A stretch of 56,900 bases of DNA from Flammula alnicola (GCA_015499995.1 JADNRV010000309.1:1-56900); one strand, 5' to 3'. Positions 20,990 through 32,921 are shown, numbered from the stretch's first letter. Numbers and translations: made by a program. The notes: generated by a model not told the origin, from the letters alone.

Positions 20990-22560
20990 TTCCATGATCC
21001 TGCCGCTCTTCTTCTGGTAGTGTCATTGGACGAAGCGAAGGAACTTCTTCACTGTACGTTGGTTTTCGTTTGCTAAATTTAACCATGTTCATCTCGTCTG
21101 TTTTATGTCTAGGCGCTGCTGCACGCAATAAGATATATCTCTCGAGTCCCTTTACAGGACGCTCTAGCTATGATTATGCCTCGTTCCGCCATCCTTTGGA
21201 GATACCTCCGATACCGCATCCACAGCCGAGAAGTTAGTTGTGGGGTAGTCGGGTGATACCTGTCAAAGAGTAATGCGAAACGATCTTGAGTCACGTTGGT
21301 TTTAGATCAGTATTCGTTGAACGCTACTCATATCGTCCTTTATGTCTATAGTCCCTGCAATTGATCGAATACTGAAGTTCCTTCGCTCACGAACACCCGA
21401 TATCCATCTATTTGAAGACCATGGAGCGCAGTAGGAATGGAGCACATAGCTTATTGAGATTATGCATTTTCTTCCATTGGTGCGTCTGCGCCATCAAATA
21501 CCTTCTAGCATAGCTTTTCCATCCCGCTAAACCTGCAAGCAGATGCTACCTACCATCGTCCTGCCCCTCGATTTGGCTGATGCGGGCTCCAACTGCAGCG
21601 GGTCACCAAGGCCTGGACGCCGCGCACAACCCGCTCTCCTGTGGCTCCACCGCCTTTTCCTCCGTCTTGTACGGAGCAGGGGGGTAGAAAAAACGTCCCC
21701 AGGCGGCAAATGTGGGACGTTAATGAGTGATACGGCTCCTGAGCATGCACTGATGCTGGCTCACCTGCTGTAGGTGCTCATCACAGCATGGCTTGATGCG
21801 TGGGTTTGTCGGGGTGCTGTCAGAAGCCAAGCCCGGGACGTTTTCTCTCTCTTCAAATCTGCCATTTTCCTATCTCTAAGCCTCTCATGATCCAGAATGC
21901 TCGTCTCGTCCTTTTCATTCAAGAGAGCCCTGGCCAAACGCTGGACGAAACAGAAGGGACAATGTTTCCGAGTCGTTGATCCGAATGTGGAACACCCAAT
22001 ATCATTCACCTTCCTTCGTTCATCGGTATGTTAATTATGTACGCTTCCGCCACTCCGAACCTTCTCCTTATGCCCTATCTGATCTTTCTCCAGGCGACAT
22101 TTTCGCCCTTTCAAGCCGCTCTCTAATGCTATCTATATGCACCCAAATTTTACTTGTCGTTGGCCCGTCTACTTGGCTCAATCTGAGCGGAGACTATGCA
22201 GGCCTGCATCATTGGGCTAGCCTGGCTTACTTAATCGCGCAAACCTTCTCGCGTCGGCGTGATCACACCTGTTCATATGCCTCTCCAGCATCAACACCTT
22301 CGCCGGCGTCCCGTATAGAGTAGGAGGTAGAAAAATGTCCTCAGGATGATCAGACCCACCAGGGTCGATCATGAGGCTACTGCGGCCGCCGACGATAGTG
22401 GTGGACTTAATTGCTGGCCAGTCGTTTCGACTTTTGATCTAAAAAGTTGGAAAGACAAGAGTACCGACGTAGGGTAAGTACTTACTAGCCCCCTTATGTC
22501 CCTGAACGCTGGTACTTACATTGATTCTGAACCAGAGTTATTCTCTGCGTACCGTTAACT
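20990..22560 (+). repeat. diverged copy of an unrecognised dispersed repeat (family X, copy 1)
   Basis: It shares ordered landmarks with the copies at 33.7, 44.9 and 51.9 kb. Near 21385 is ACACCCGA...GAAGACCA followed by a GGAGCGCAGTAGGAATGGAG block. Near 22530 is ATTCTGAACCAGAGTTATTCTC. Nothing stays open for long, and no known protein is recognised. It is the most diverged of the copies. Confidence 0.4.
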
Positions 22561-22801
22561 TCTTAGCATGCCCACATTCGTGGATGCAGTGTAGAGAATG
22601 ATATTGATCCACATTTGTACAACTGTACCACGCTATTAGGATGGCGAAGCGAGCCTCGTCCCTGGTGGCGGATACGTAAGTAATAGAATCAGGCTTTTGC
22701 CACCGTGGCTCGCAGATATCGATTAGTCCATCAGTCTCTTCTTCGTTGTGAACCCCCACCATCAACGGTCCCATATCGGAGCGAAAATCGACACTCTCCC
22801 C
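22561..22801. other. upstream flank of the F-box gene
   Basis: No gene seen. An antisense frame covers it but is a shadow of the F-box gene. Confidence 0.4.
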
Positions 22802-24043
22802 ATGTCCATTCCAGTTGAGCTTACCGGTGCGATACTCGACGAACTCACGGACAAGAAAGCCCTCTCGACCTGTCGGTCGGTCTCTAAGGCGTTTGAGGAC
22901 CTGACGATGCCTCGTGTTTTCCAAGTGTTGAACCTCTCGCGTGAGAATGGAAGTCATATCGCGTTTATGGAGCTCGCCAAGGTACCCAATCTGACGCGCC
23001 ATGTCAAAGAGATCAACTTCCGTGCAGAGCACAATGAAATTGACGGAAATGAAGGCGGCTAGTCCATTTCAATCCACACATGTTCATGCGTACTGATGTA
23101 TTTCACAGTCGATACCATCGATGAAGCTGCCGCTACCTTTTCACAGCTTGCTGTGTTTATTAACCTGGAAACATTGTGCTTATATTTCCCGCCGGAATAT
23201 GAAAACACTGTGGATGAGTTTGATCGCAACATTTCCCCCACCCGCCGTCTCCAAACCGCAATTTTCGAGCAATTGGCGAACTTGGACGCCGGCAAACTTC
23301 GCATATGGGAGCTCGAGATCCACGGTCTCCTTGCATATCCCTACCCGAGCATGTTATTGGACGGATTTCGTGCATTTCTTCGTCCTATCGCCCGTCTCTT
23401 TATCACATTGGCATCGATAGACCAACGCAATTTGGGATACGTAGACCTCGCGTTCATGGAATTTCGCTGGCGATACCTTCCAACCATCCTCTTGGCCTCC
23501 ACATGTCTCGAGTCATTGACTCTGATCAGCGATGTATTAGTGACTGCCGGACCGTGGGACTCCATCACTTTCCATCACTTGACCTCTCTTCGCCTCGGCA
23601 AGTTCGCATTTCCACCATCTGAGCGCCATTCAGGCTTGCAAGCCTTCATTATTCGACACGCCAAAAGTTTGGTAAGCCTCGATTTGTCGACATGCTGTAT
23701 CAGTATTGAAGGTAGAGAGCCCAATCCGCTGTCGTGGGCCAACATCTGGACTACTTTCGAGGGACGAATGGAGAAGCTAGAGACGTTCGTTTTCGACCCT
23801 TTTCCTGGCCGGGTACGGCCAAGAGCGGTGGCGGGAGAACATCAAGAAGAGGCAGAACAGATTCCCGAGTATGACGCTCCTAAATATGAAGGATATGTTA
23901 CATTCCTGCCCGAGTCGGGACTCAGCCCTTACTTGGACGAACCTCCTCCCGACCCTGAAGCGGACAAGCACGCATTCGAATCCTTTCAGAGGGTCATTGC
24001 AGCGAGAAGAAGTGAGAAGAACAGCGACAAAAATGAACCGTGA
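22802..24043 (+). CDS. F-box-like protein, 396 residues, with a GC-AG intron
   Basis: Two exons: 22802-23057 and 23109-24043. ATG 22802 gives MSIPVELTGAILDELTDKKALSTCRSVSKAFEDL, a compact F-box-like N-terminus. The frame then hits TAG unless the 51-bp stretch 23058-23108 is spliced. That stretch ends in TTTCACAG but starts GCTAGT, so it would be a GC-AG intron. The decayed tandem copy at 24.4 kb has GTGAGT at the same place, which supports the model. Downstream come leucine-rich segments (FINLETLCLYFP, LLASTCLESLTLISDV, HAKSLVSLDLSTCCISIEG, MEKLETFVFDPFPG), and the end is acidic. Likely role: SCF ubiquitin-ligase adaptor of unknown target. Confidence 0.75.
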
Positions 24044-24289
24044 GGTGAGTGATAGACTCCTTTGTAATAATTTTATCCTCGCCTCAACCTCTCATTCCAG
24101 GATCTACATTGCACGGAGAACAGAGGGGCATCAACTTTACATAGACTCTCTCGCTCAAGTTGGTCGGAACTGAATCCATCGTCTGAATGTTCAATATTGC
24201 TCTATCGATTTAAAATTTATGAAATTTGCTGCTTGCAGGACAGAGTCGATCCACAATATCCAGTATGCGCGGCTCGGCGCTTAACTGAC

Positions 24290-25365
24290 AGTTGACGCTT
24301 TTCACCTGTGATCAATTAGATTGGGCAAGTAGAAATTGCCGTACCGCGTTTAGCGCACTCGTTATGGCGCCCCATATCACGCCATATGGCAATGAGATCA
24401 ACTTCCATGCAGAATCGATTAATGAAATTGATAAAAATGAGGGAAGTGAGTGCATTCCAATATGTAACGTGCATATATAATGATCAATTCCATAGTCGAT
24501 ACCATCAAGAAATCCGCCGCAATCTTTTCACATCTCACCGTGTTTCTGAATCTCAAGACACTGCACTTATATTTTCGGAAAGAAGATATACGTTGGATAT
24601 GTGACCGGAATTTGTGTCTCCAGGACACAATTTATTACCAATGTGCGAATGTGGATGCCGACAAGCTCAGCCTCCCGTGGTCTTGCTGCAAATCCGGATG
24701 CCTTCTTACAATCGAAGGGTTTCCGCGTGTTTTTTCGTCCTAACACGTCTCTTTCTCATGTTGGTGCCGGTCGTTACTAAAGGCAATTTTGAAGCCTCAC
24801 ACGACTGCTACACAACTTTCTTATGAACAGCCTTCCGACCCTCCTTTTGGCCGCCGCAGACCTCGAGTTGCTAACACTGATCAATGCACTGCCAGTGGGA
24901 TGCCGTCACTCTCCCTAAGTTGGCCTCTCTTCGCCTCGGCGAGCTCGTGTTTCTTCATCATCCTTTCCACGGCCAGAGAGCTGATACTGGCTTGGAATTC
25001 TTTATTATCCAATACGCGAAAAGCTTGGTACACCTGGATTTGTTGACGTGCTGCATCGATATCGAAGAGGGAGGCGCGCATCCACAGTTGAGGGTTGACA
25101 TCTGGACTAATTTCGAGGAGCGCTTGGAGAACCTGGAGACGTTTGTGTTCGATCCTTGGCCCGACGTGCCATAAATTTGCTCTCCAGGATACTGCATGAC
25201 CGGATACTACATGACCCCGCTGAACGCTATGTCCCCTACGAATCTGGTGGTCCTGAAGCCCCTGAAGTCGATAAAGCGGCATTTTGGTCTTTGCAGAATG
25301 ACATGCGGCGAGACGAATCCAGAATAATATCGACACCAGTTAACCGTGAAGTGAGTGATGATTAA
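24290..25365 (+). pseudogene. decayed tandem copy of the preceding F-box gene
   Basis: The reading order mirrors the intact neighbour: EINFHAESINEIDKNEG (compare EINFRAEHNEIDGNEG), an intron starting GTGAGT at 24447 or so, then VDTIKKSAAIFSHLTVFLNLKTLHLYF. After a stop near 24741 and frame changes it resumes LPKLASLRLGELVFLHHPF, FFIIQYAKSLVHLDLLTCCID and LENLETFVFDPWPD. The N-terminal F-box is missing and there are at least two frame breaks plus internal loss, so it cannot make the full protein. Confidence 0.8.
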
Positions 25366-25742
25366 TCGGATTCCCATCATCCTGGTATCTTCGCGCCAAC
25401 ATGTTATTATAGGATTTATACCACCGAGAACGGCGTAAATACTTACCGGCTAAAAGGCAATCCAGACGCGGGATTTATGTCGAATTTGTGTGTTGATATT
25501 GGAACTGCGGCAAGCTAGCATATAATAACATCCTCCTTTGTTATATTGGCATTCTCCAGTCGTTAGGCTGGCAGAAGGAAGGCGGACTGGGATATATGAT
25601 GTAATGTGGGCGGCCTCCAGCTTGACTCGAGTTTCGGCCCGGTCAGCACCCGGTTTCTGACGGCGATCAGCCCACAACCAAAATACTTCAGTTCTTCCTG
25701 CCACCATCGTGCTTTTCATCCACAACGACTGTTGTAGTTCCC
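25366..25742. other. spacer before the next F-box gene
   Basis: No gene seen. The first 60 bp still resemble the 3' flank of the 22802 gene (GTGAGTGAT...AGGAT), so the duplication that made the pseudogene reached past the stop codon. Confidence 0.4.
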
Positions 25743-26989
25743 ATGTCTCCCACTCCAATGATTCCCCTCGAGCTTAAAGAAATAGTCATCGATATTCTCG
25801 CTGAGGACGACAATGACCTTTCATCAGTCAAAGCATGTTCTCTTGTCTGCCGGGAATTTCTTCCTCTTTGCAGGAAGCATATCTTTGCTTCCGTCATTCT
25901 TAATGCGATGCCTACTTCGCCTACCACTCCTATGCTTGAACGACTCCTTTCCACAACACCCGAAATCGCCGATTACATTCGAAAATTGGATTACAACATT
26001 GTAGTCCTGGATTTCACTAGCCCGTCGATTCACGGATGCTTGAAACGAATTTCTAAGCTGCAATTTCTTAGAGTTTGCCATTATAACATGCCGACACTCA
26101 ACTGGGGCAGCAACCGCCTTCGGCCAGCATTGCTTCACCTCTTACATCTTCCAACCCTCACTCACCTCGAAGTGTTCGCGATTGACAACTTCGTTTTATC
26201 GGATCTTGCACCCTGTGTCAACCTCAAGATATTGGATATTGGGCAAAGTACCACGGTGGCGGCCGAAAATACTTTTTCTGCAACTTTGCCCGATCATTCA
26301 ATCCGGCTGAATGAATTTGTAGCGCGGATTAGAACCGCCATGGCAATAATGAAGATCTGCACAGCTCAACGTCCCGATGGACAACCGCTAATCGATTTCA
26401 GCTCTCTCGCCAAAATAACAATCGCGCTCGAAAAGCACGGTGACATTGAGGCTTCACAGGAGCTGTTCAGGCGTTGTGGACAGCTTACCGATGTACACCT
26501 TGACTGTAAGAAATGTCTTCATCCTCAGCATCAACGTTTCTAACCGTTCGCTCCCGTCTAGTCTGGAACCCCAGGTTGGTCTGGCCCGGCCTTGCCGACA
26601 TGCTGCGGCCGTCCATGCAGACACTGAGACGCATTAACGTGCTTATCCATGTCGACAATGCCGATGACGATCCTCTTTTCAGTCTTCCTTCTGAGCTCGA
26701 GGATATGCGGAACGAAAACATCATCGAAAGCATTACCATCGGTGTCATGGTCGACACAGATGAAGATTGCAAGCGAGGAGACGAATGGGGCAAGCTCGAC
26801 AAAGTGCTCACGATGTCGGGATGGTCTGCGCTGAAGCAGGTATCGCTAGCTATAGAGATTTATAGTTATGGAAGGAGCGGTAACGAATTGGAAGTGGCTT
26901 TACGGAAGTTGCCTGAGACGCAATTTCCACGACTTTCAACGAGTAAGTCTGTTTCATTCGAGTTCGAGGTCACCAGTATATTGGTCTAA
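25743..26989 (+). CDS. F-box-like protein, 396 residues
   Basis: Exons 25743-26505 and 26562-26989 join in frame across a 56-bp GT-AG intron (TCTAAC branch, GTCTAG acceptor). The N-terminus MSPTPMIPLELKEIVIDILAEDDNDLSSVKACSLVCREFLPLCRKHIF is a short F-box-like fold of the kind found in many agaricomycete proteins. Later parts are leucine-rich (LLHLLHLPTLTHLEVFAIDNFVLSDLAPCVNLKILDIG) and the second exon starts FWNPRLVWPGLADML. A decayed relative lies at 46.7 kb. Probable ubiquitin-ligase adaptor; target unknown. Confidence 0.75.
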
Positions 26990-27319
26990 GTAAGTAGGTA
27001 GGTAGACAGGTAGGGTAATCGATAAAGTCACAGGGATGGTATGTCTAAGTAGTCTACTTATCACGTTTGAAAATGTCGCTCATTGATTTTCCATTGAGGC
27101 AACATCGAGGTTCATTGCTATCTAAATGAATCAACATCACGATAAAAGATCATCGATCAGATTACATCCTTGTGTTTCCTCTGAGTTCGAAGACGAGATG
27201 CTCCAGAGAGCGCAAGACTCCATAGTTCGGCAGTACAAATGTATACTGGCATCCGGCTTGGCCGCTCGGGAAGATGTGTGGAAATATCCACAAATAACCC
27301 TTTCCCACGAGCGATACTT
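26990..27319. other. spacer left of the nested transposons
   Basis: A run of GTAGGTAGGTAGACAGGTAG lies near 26996-27015. A plus frame from 27126 runs into the transposon edge (EDVWKYPQITLSHERYLN) and could be a gene fragment, but nothing continues it on the far side at 33600. No supported gene. Confidence 0.35.
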
Positions 27320-27327
27320 AAACATAG
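27320..27327 (+). repeat. left 8-bp target duplication of the outer element
   Basis: AAACATAG, followed directly by CACCTCGTCATCACG. The identical AAACATAG stands at 33592-33599 after the mirrored end. Confidence 0.85.
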
Positions 27328-27395
27328 CACCTCGTCATCACGTACCTTAGGTATAATTAGACTGTCAAACCCGGGGGGATCCAGCAGATCAGTTA

Positions 27396-28998
27396 GTCTG
27401 GAATCCCTGTTTCCCACTCAGTGCCAATAAAAGTTGAATAATTCCTGGCTGATATTTACTAAGTTCCATATCGGGTGTGTCCCTTTTCGTCACCTGTCTC
27501 GTGTGCCGTCTCCCTTGTGCCCTTCGGCATCAAAGTCAACCTGCCAAATACAGAAGTCACTCCCATCCCTGTGCTCGTCGTCTGCGATGGTGAGCACGCT
27601 ATTTCCACCATTCCTGGACCGTTTCCCTCAGTTTCTTTTGTGTATTAGAATGTATAGTACCTATATATGTATAATATCACCTTATATATATGAAACTGTG
27701 TGTGGGAGCGCTAATAAATGACTATACTGAGTATGTACCAAGGGGAGTACCACATCCAGTAGCACATATACAGGCCAGTAGGTGATAACAAGTAGCCTGA
27801 AGGTTACTGGGATAGTTTATAAACATGGGGAAGGCATATGGTTGATTATAGCGATGGTTTAAGGGGTCTATATGGGAAGTGTAATATGAGGTGGCTCCTC
27901 ATGACTCTATGGACAGAATAGGATCATTCAAGCGCGTCATTAATGATGTAAATATGTTATATAGAACCTAATACATAATATAGAGCACCCAGAACGATGA
28001 AGAGAGGCATGTGGTGGGTGGGTGGTAGTACCTAAACTCCTCCCTAGGCATATACCTTCCTGTGGACGTTCTAGAGAGCTAGAAGGTCAAACAAATTTGT
28101 AGATATACACTGGTATACTGTATTAACATGTATAGATACTCTGAAATATATGTAGGCGCTTGGGAACGAAGGTATGGAAGGTGGGTGGGAGAGGTCAACC
28201 TATGAGAGCAGTTCGCCTCCCTTACAAGTGAATTAATTTAATTCCATGGATACAATGACATATTAGCATACTATGGAGTGTCCTATAGTCGACTTAGTAG
28301 TTGCAGATGGCCTGAATATGATTAGATGAAATGATAATGAAGGAATGGGTAGGTATGTCTGAAAAGTACGAAATCAGCTTACTGTGACATGTCTATTTCG
28401 AATAAAAATATTCTGAATTGGTGGAGGTTCTATATAACATATTTACATCATTAATGACGCGCTTGAATGATCCTATTCTGTCCATAGAGTCATGAGGAGC
28501 CACCTCATATTACACTTCCCATATAGACCCCTTAAACCATCTCTATAATCAACCATATGCCTTCCCCATGTTTATAAACTATCCCAGTAACCTTCAGGCT
28601 ACTTGTTATCACCTACTGGCCTGTATATGTGCTACTGGATGTGGTACTCCCCTTGGTACATACTCAGTATAGTCATTTATTAGCGCTCCCACACACAGTT
28701 TCATATATATAAGGTGATATTATACATATATAGGTACTATACATTCTAATACACAAAAGAAACTGAGGGAAACGGTCCAGGAATGGTGGAAATAGCGTGC
28801 TCACCATCGCAGACGACGAGCACAGGGATGGGAGTGACTTCTGTATTTGGCAGGTTGACTTTGATGCTGAAGGGCACAAGGGAGACGGCACACGAGACAG
28901 GTGATGAAAAGGGACACACCCGATACGGAACTTAGTAAATATCAGCCAGGAATTATTCAACTTTTATTGCCAATGAGTGGGAAACAGGGATTCCAGAC
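27396..28998. mobile_element. 1603-bp palindromic element inserted at a TA
   Basis: The arms 27396-27969 and 28425-28998 are each 574 bp and are near-perfect inverted copies (I noticed only scattered single-base differences, such as GCGATGG versus GAGATGG). They begin GTCTGGAATCCCTG and enclose a 455-bp spacer without coding sequence. The flanks are ...CAGTTA before and TAAGGTAG after. The intact outer arm on the right side reads CAGATCAGTTAAGGTAG, so exactly TA was duplicated, which is the mark of Tc1/mariner-type insertion. It carries no transposase, so it is non-autonomous. The 95-residue frames inside each arm are mirror images of each other and are not genes. Confidence 0.85.
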
Positions 28999-29006
28999 TA
29001 AGGTAG
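28996..29006 (+). repeat. left 11-bp target duplication of the MULE
   Basis: GACTAAGGTAG. Its first three bases are the end of the palindromic element and the rest is the TA duplication plus outer element. The same 11 bases recur at 32922-32932. Confidence 0.85.
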
Positions 29007-29334
29007 TTATTCACTTTCCGCCTTGAACTTTAATATAAAAGGAAGGTCCAGAATTCGGGAATTGTCGTAGGCCAGTGCGCCTTTGTTGATTATTTGGTGC
29101 CAACTTATTTATAGATGACAGCAACGGCGGGGGCGGATAAGTGGGCCGTTCGACCGTGTGTCAACGCAAATGGTCAATTTCGATCCACATCATGATCCAC
29201 CCTGCTTCGCTGCTACTGCCACCACGAGGATCGACTTGGACAAGAATCACATCCTAAGCCAAGAAGTGCACTCTAGGGATGTAAGTGGATAAAGTCTTTG
29301 TAGTAAGTTCTTTAAACTAAGAACTTGGTACTAG

Positions 29335-29565
29335 TCAAGTACTGATTGGTCGCCAATGAACCGCGCAGGTTTCAACAGCACGAACATCTGCTTGACCCTT
29401 ACCACGATACCTCCGCCTACGCTTTTCATCTAGCTTCTTTGCCTCAGCGCTTGCAGAGGGCATACGCTGCCCAACACAAGGATTGGGAGAAGTCGAAGGA
29501 GGCAGTTTGATCGCCATAGGCTGCGAATGAGATGCTAAAAGATGCGAAGCAGCGTGGTTAGTCAA
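29335..29565 (-). other. basic 76-residue frame downstream of the MULE transposase, unproven
   Basis: The frame reads KKLDEKRRRRYRGKGQADVR and VETCAVHWRPIST, on the same strand as the transposase and inside the transposon. It could be the last exon of a second element gene or an alternative 3' end. No start or splice link is certain. The surrounding 29050-30056 is otherwise non-coding to my eye. Confidence 0.3.
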
Positions 29566-30056
29566 CTGCTGGGGCGGTACTAGGGTCTCGCTAGACCTAG
29601 ATGGGCCAGCAACGGGAAGAGGCGAAATTCAATCGTCGTTACGCGCAGCACCCACGTCCCGATTGGCAAGAGAAGAGGGGAGACTGGAAGACATTATCGG
29701 TAAAGAGGACGACATAGGCGGTCGTAGGACCTGTTTGCCCTGAGTGATGGGGCCGTTCGTGTCATGAGGAGCCAGGTAGACTTCACGAGATGAACTTGTA
29801 TGCATAGTTTGTATCGGAGGTTTAGCGAATGCACTTTGGCTGCGGGGCTACGGCTAGTGGGGTGATTGGGATTCGAGTGAAATCACTCCCATTTGTGCTC
29901 AAGTCTCAAGATATGGAGCAGTACACGATAGCCCCGAAGGCTTGTGAGCGGGTCTGCCCCCTGGTCGTGAAACTGGCAAGCCTTTATTCAAATATGTAGG
30001 TACGGTACATTATAGGGACTACAAAACAAGGAGGCGATGAGCGTACAATAGATGGT

Positions 30057-32689
30057 TTAATACAAATGTGTTTTAGGTCGATAATAGCTTGAAGGTGGTT
30101 GCGATTGAACAAGAGCCTGAGGGGGGTAAAGGGATTGACTCGCACCAGTCGCGAGGACAGCCCCAGGTGGATTTACGACGTCGACTGGTGCGACCTGAGT
30201 AACGGCGGTTGGTCTTTCAATTGCTGCCACCTTTGGGAGCGTCTTCGCTTTCTTTCCGCTAGCTTCACCGGCACCATATGCTTCATCGCCGGCTTGTTTT
30301 GCATGCGTCTTCTTTGCTGGCATCATCGCCGCTTTAGTTTCTGGCCAACTGTTCAGCCGCGGTGAGAGTTTCTGCTTTACCAGGAGTAGACTTCCAGCCA
30401 CATTCTTGAGCGAGGTTTCGTTGTCCAGCCAAGAAGCGATCCGCAATGCCTGTTCAACAGATCCTTGTAGCCGGAAGCAAGCTGCGAAACGTTCAAGTTT
30501 CTCGGCGACACTGCGGCGCAGAGAAGCAGCCTCTGTGTCCCCGTCTGATCCAGATCCAGTATCCGTGTCGACAGTCCCAGAAGTGTCGAATACACCATCA
30601 GTAAGCCCGAGACCAACAGGCCCGCCTGTCGCTGGCGGTCCTTCGCTCCCAGTTGAAAGGACATCGAGTTCGTTTGACGAAGCAATATCAGATGAAGAAA
30701 AGTGGGCTTGAACAGCGTAGAGATGCTTGCAGAAGTGGATGACGGGATAGTCGAGGCATGTGCATGTATACGCGAGAATGTCGACCTCATACCAATGATC
30801 AGAACGTGATGCCTTAACAAGGTAGGTGGCAACAATTGAAGAGTCGTCTTCAAGGGTCCTTTGTTTGATATCTTCTGCTTTGATGGTTTTGCCGCTGTCG
30901 ATGACCTTGAGACGTTTCTGATTTTCCAGGTTCTCGCCTTCAAAGCCGATCTTTTGGCGACGCTCCTTGAGCAGATAGTACGGAAGTACCTGATCAATAA
31001 GGATATGTAGCAAGTGGTCAAGACGGCGATTTCGTCGACCTTCAAGAAACTTCCCTTTCAAAACATGGTGCCAACTTTAAAAGCGCAGATATCAGCGTTA
31101 AATTGAAGCGGAAGAAAGCATACTCACGCTTCAATGAGCATGTTCGTATCATTGAGCAGATGGATTCCTCGACTCCGACGGTAAACAGCTGACCACATGA
31201 GTACGAACTTTTGAGGGAGCCAGTTCTTGACCAAGTAACCCCAGAAACGTGCAGGAGCTAAGCCCTTGATTTCCACTAATGCCACGTCTAAAAGAGCGGG
31301 ATCCTCGAGCCGTATCAAAGCTTTCAGTTTCATCCAAAGGAGTTCATTTTGTGAAATGACGAGGTGCTGTTGCCAGGCATGAAGAACGTGCCACCAGCAG
31401 AACCAGATACCAGATTCCGGGTAGCGTAAAACAACGGCGTTAATTTGCGCGAAATCACGGTCAGTCATGAACCTCCAGGGTATTGTAAATAGGTTGGCCG
31501 CCCGAAGGAGGAAGAGGAAATAAGCGATTGTTTCCTCTGTCCCATAAGAAGCTAGCATCCAGGCAACAGGTAAACCTATTTTTTCATCAATATCTTGACA
31601 CCAAAATAGAAGTTTCGTATGTACCATGACCCCAATGATCTCGCACAAGAATAGTTGTTAACGTCATATTCTGGTACATTGTCGTGTTGTGAGTCCCATC
31701 GATGAATACCATCGCCTTGTTCCCATAACGATGAAATTGTTCCCGCTGAGAAGGAGTCTGAACCATGAGTGTGAAAGCGTCGTCTGCTAACTTTGACCCT
31801 GGAGGGACCGGACAAGCACAAGATTTGAATCCAAGAAGACTATCCGATGCGTGTAGCCGCTCAGCCCACAAGAAAACTGATTTCCCATCATCGCGGTTAA
31901 GGCGAACTTTTTCAGCTTCAATTGCCTTCTCGATACGACGAACATCGGCCAACGTAATGAAGTCATTGCGATGCGGCGTCAATGTTGAACTAGCTGGAGT
32001 TTCCGAGGATGGGTGCTGTACATGCAGGTTATGTGCCATCTCAAGCTGTAGTTTCTTTTCAGTTTGCGTCTGGATAACAACACATAGGAGATAGTTACAA
32101 TGTGATCGCTTTTTGCTTTCATCTGTACCATCCCAGCAATCCAATCACGCGTTGTGTCCGATATCCGCGTGAACCGAAGGTTATTGACTCCAGTAGGGTG
32201 GTTGTGATTGGCGCTATATTTACCAAGAATGACAGACGTGTCGTGGTACTTCTTTACTTTAAGCGAGCAAGGGCAATCTGTAACCTTCGTAGGAATCTTC
32301 CGTGACCATTCGGGATGCTTCTTTTCATAGTTCTTCTCGCCACCAGTTCGATAGCGAGCACAGACATACACAGTTCGCTCTAAATAGCGCTCAGCCCCAG
32401 TTTTCGAAGAGACCTTTCGAAGCTTAATTGAATTGGAAGCCTCTTCCTGAGCCAAAAAAGAAAGAAACTCTTCCCAGGAATGCCAAGACATGTCATATCG
32501 CCCAGACTCAGAATCATACAGGAAGTTGCCATAGAGCTTTTGAGAGCCACTAGCCGGAGTAGCCACAGATGTAGGTGATGATTCAGGCTGAGCGAGGTCC
32601 CAGAAAAGCGTCGAAGATGCATTATCGACAGTAGAGTCCAAAGGGGTTTGCCTCGGAATGTTGAGCTTGAACTTTGAAAAGGAAGACAT
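30057..32689 (-). CDS. MULE transposase, 833 residues
   Basis: Exons 32689-32099, 32069-31625, 31575-31128 and 31074-30057 stay in frame throughout. The N-terminal DNA-binding module is FAR1/WRKY-GCM-like (YVCARYRTGGEKNYEKK, TDCPCSLKVKKY, SANHNHPTG). The MULE catalytic core has FIDGTHNTTMYQN (first Asp), RFMTDRDFAQINAVV (second Asp), WFCWWHVLHAWQQH, and NMLIEAWHHVLKGKF (Glu). A SWIM zinc finger YTCTCLDYPVIHFCKHLYA follows, then a low-complexity tail. The second and third introns (49 and 53 bp) are ordinary. The first would be only 29 bp (32070-32098) and may instead reflect a small frame-shifting change. The start at 32689 is the first ATG of the frame. Catalyses cut-and-paste movement by the DDE mechanism. 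Confidence 0.85.
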
Positions 32690-32921
32690 TCTGATGATTT
32701 TTGCCAACGGCGGTGTCCAGCATCTGCCGTGGTCAAGAAATCACGAACGCGACGAGATTGTACAGAGCCAGAATCCACGGCGCATTCAGATACATCTTTG
32801 CAACGATCGGCGTCGATCGCGCCATGTTTCCCAAACTGCAAACAGAGGCGCGCCAGGGCGGGAGTTATTCTTAGGACCTTCCTTTTTTATATTTAAAGTT
32901 CAAGGCGGAAACTCAAAAGTG

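Larger units (their letters stand above)
29007..32921 (-). mobile_element. MULE DNA transposon, about 3.9 kb
   Basis: Flanked by GACTAAGGTAG on both sides (28996-29006 and 32922-32932). The ends are inverted copies for about 45 bp: TTTCCGCCTTGAACTTTAA then ATATAAAAGGAAGGTCC inside the left end, and the mirror inside the right end with a few small insertions. The outermost 15 bp match less well. It encodes a full MULE transposase (30057-32689), so it may be autonomous. The 11-bp duplication is the length expected of the Mutator superfamily. Confidence 0.9.

Noticed and set aside
22538..23032. 164-residue minus-strand frame
   Set aside because: Antisense shadow of the F-box gene first exon and its flank.
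27434..28960. Two 95-residue frames (27434-27721 plus, 28673-28960 minus) that look like a conserved protein pair
   Set aside because: They are the same sequence in the two arms of a palindrome, so their similarity reflects the inverted repeat and not protein conservation. No domain, no start context.
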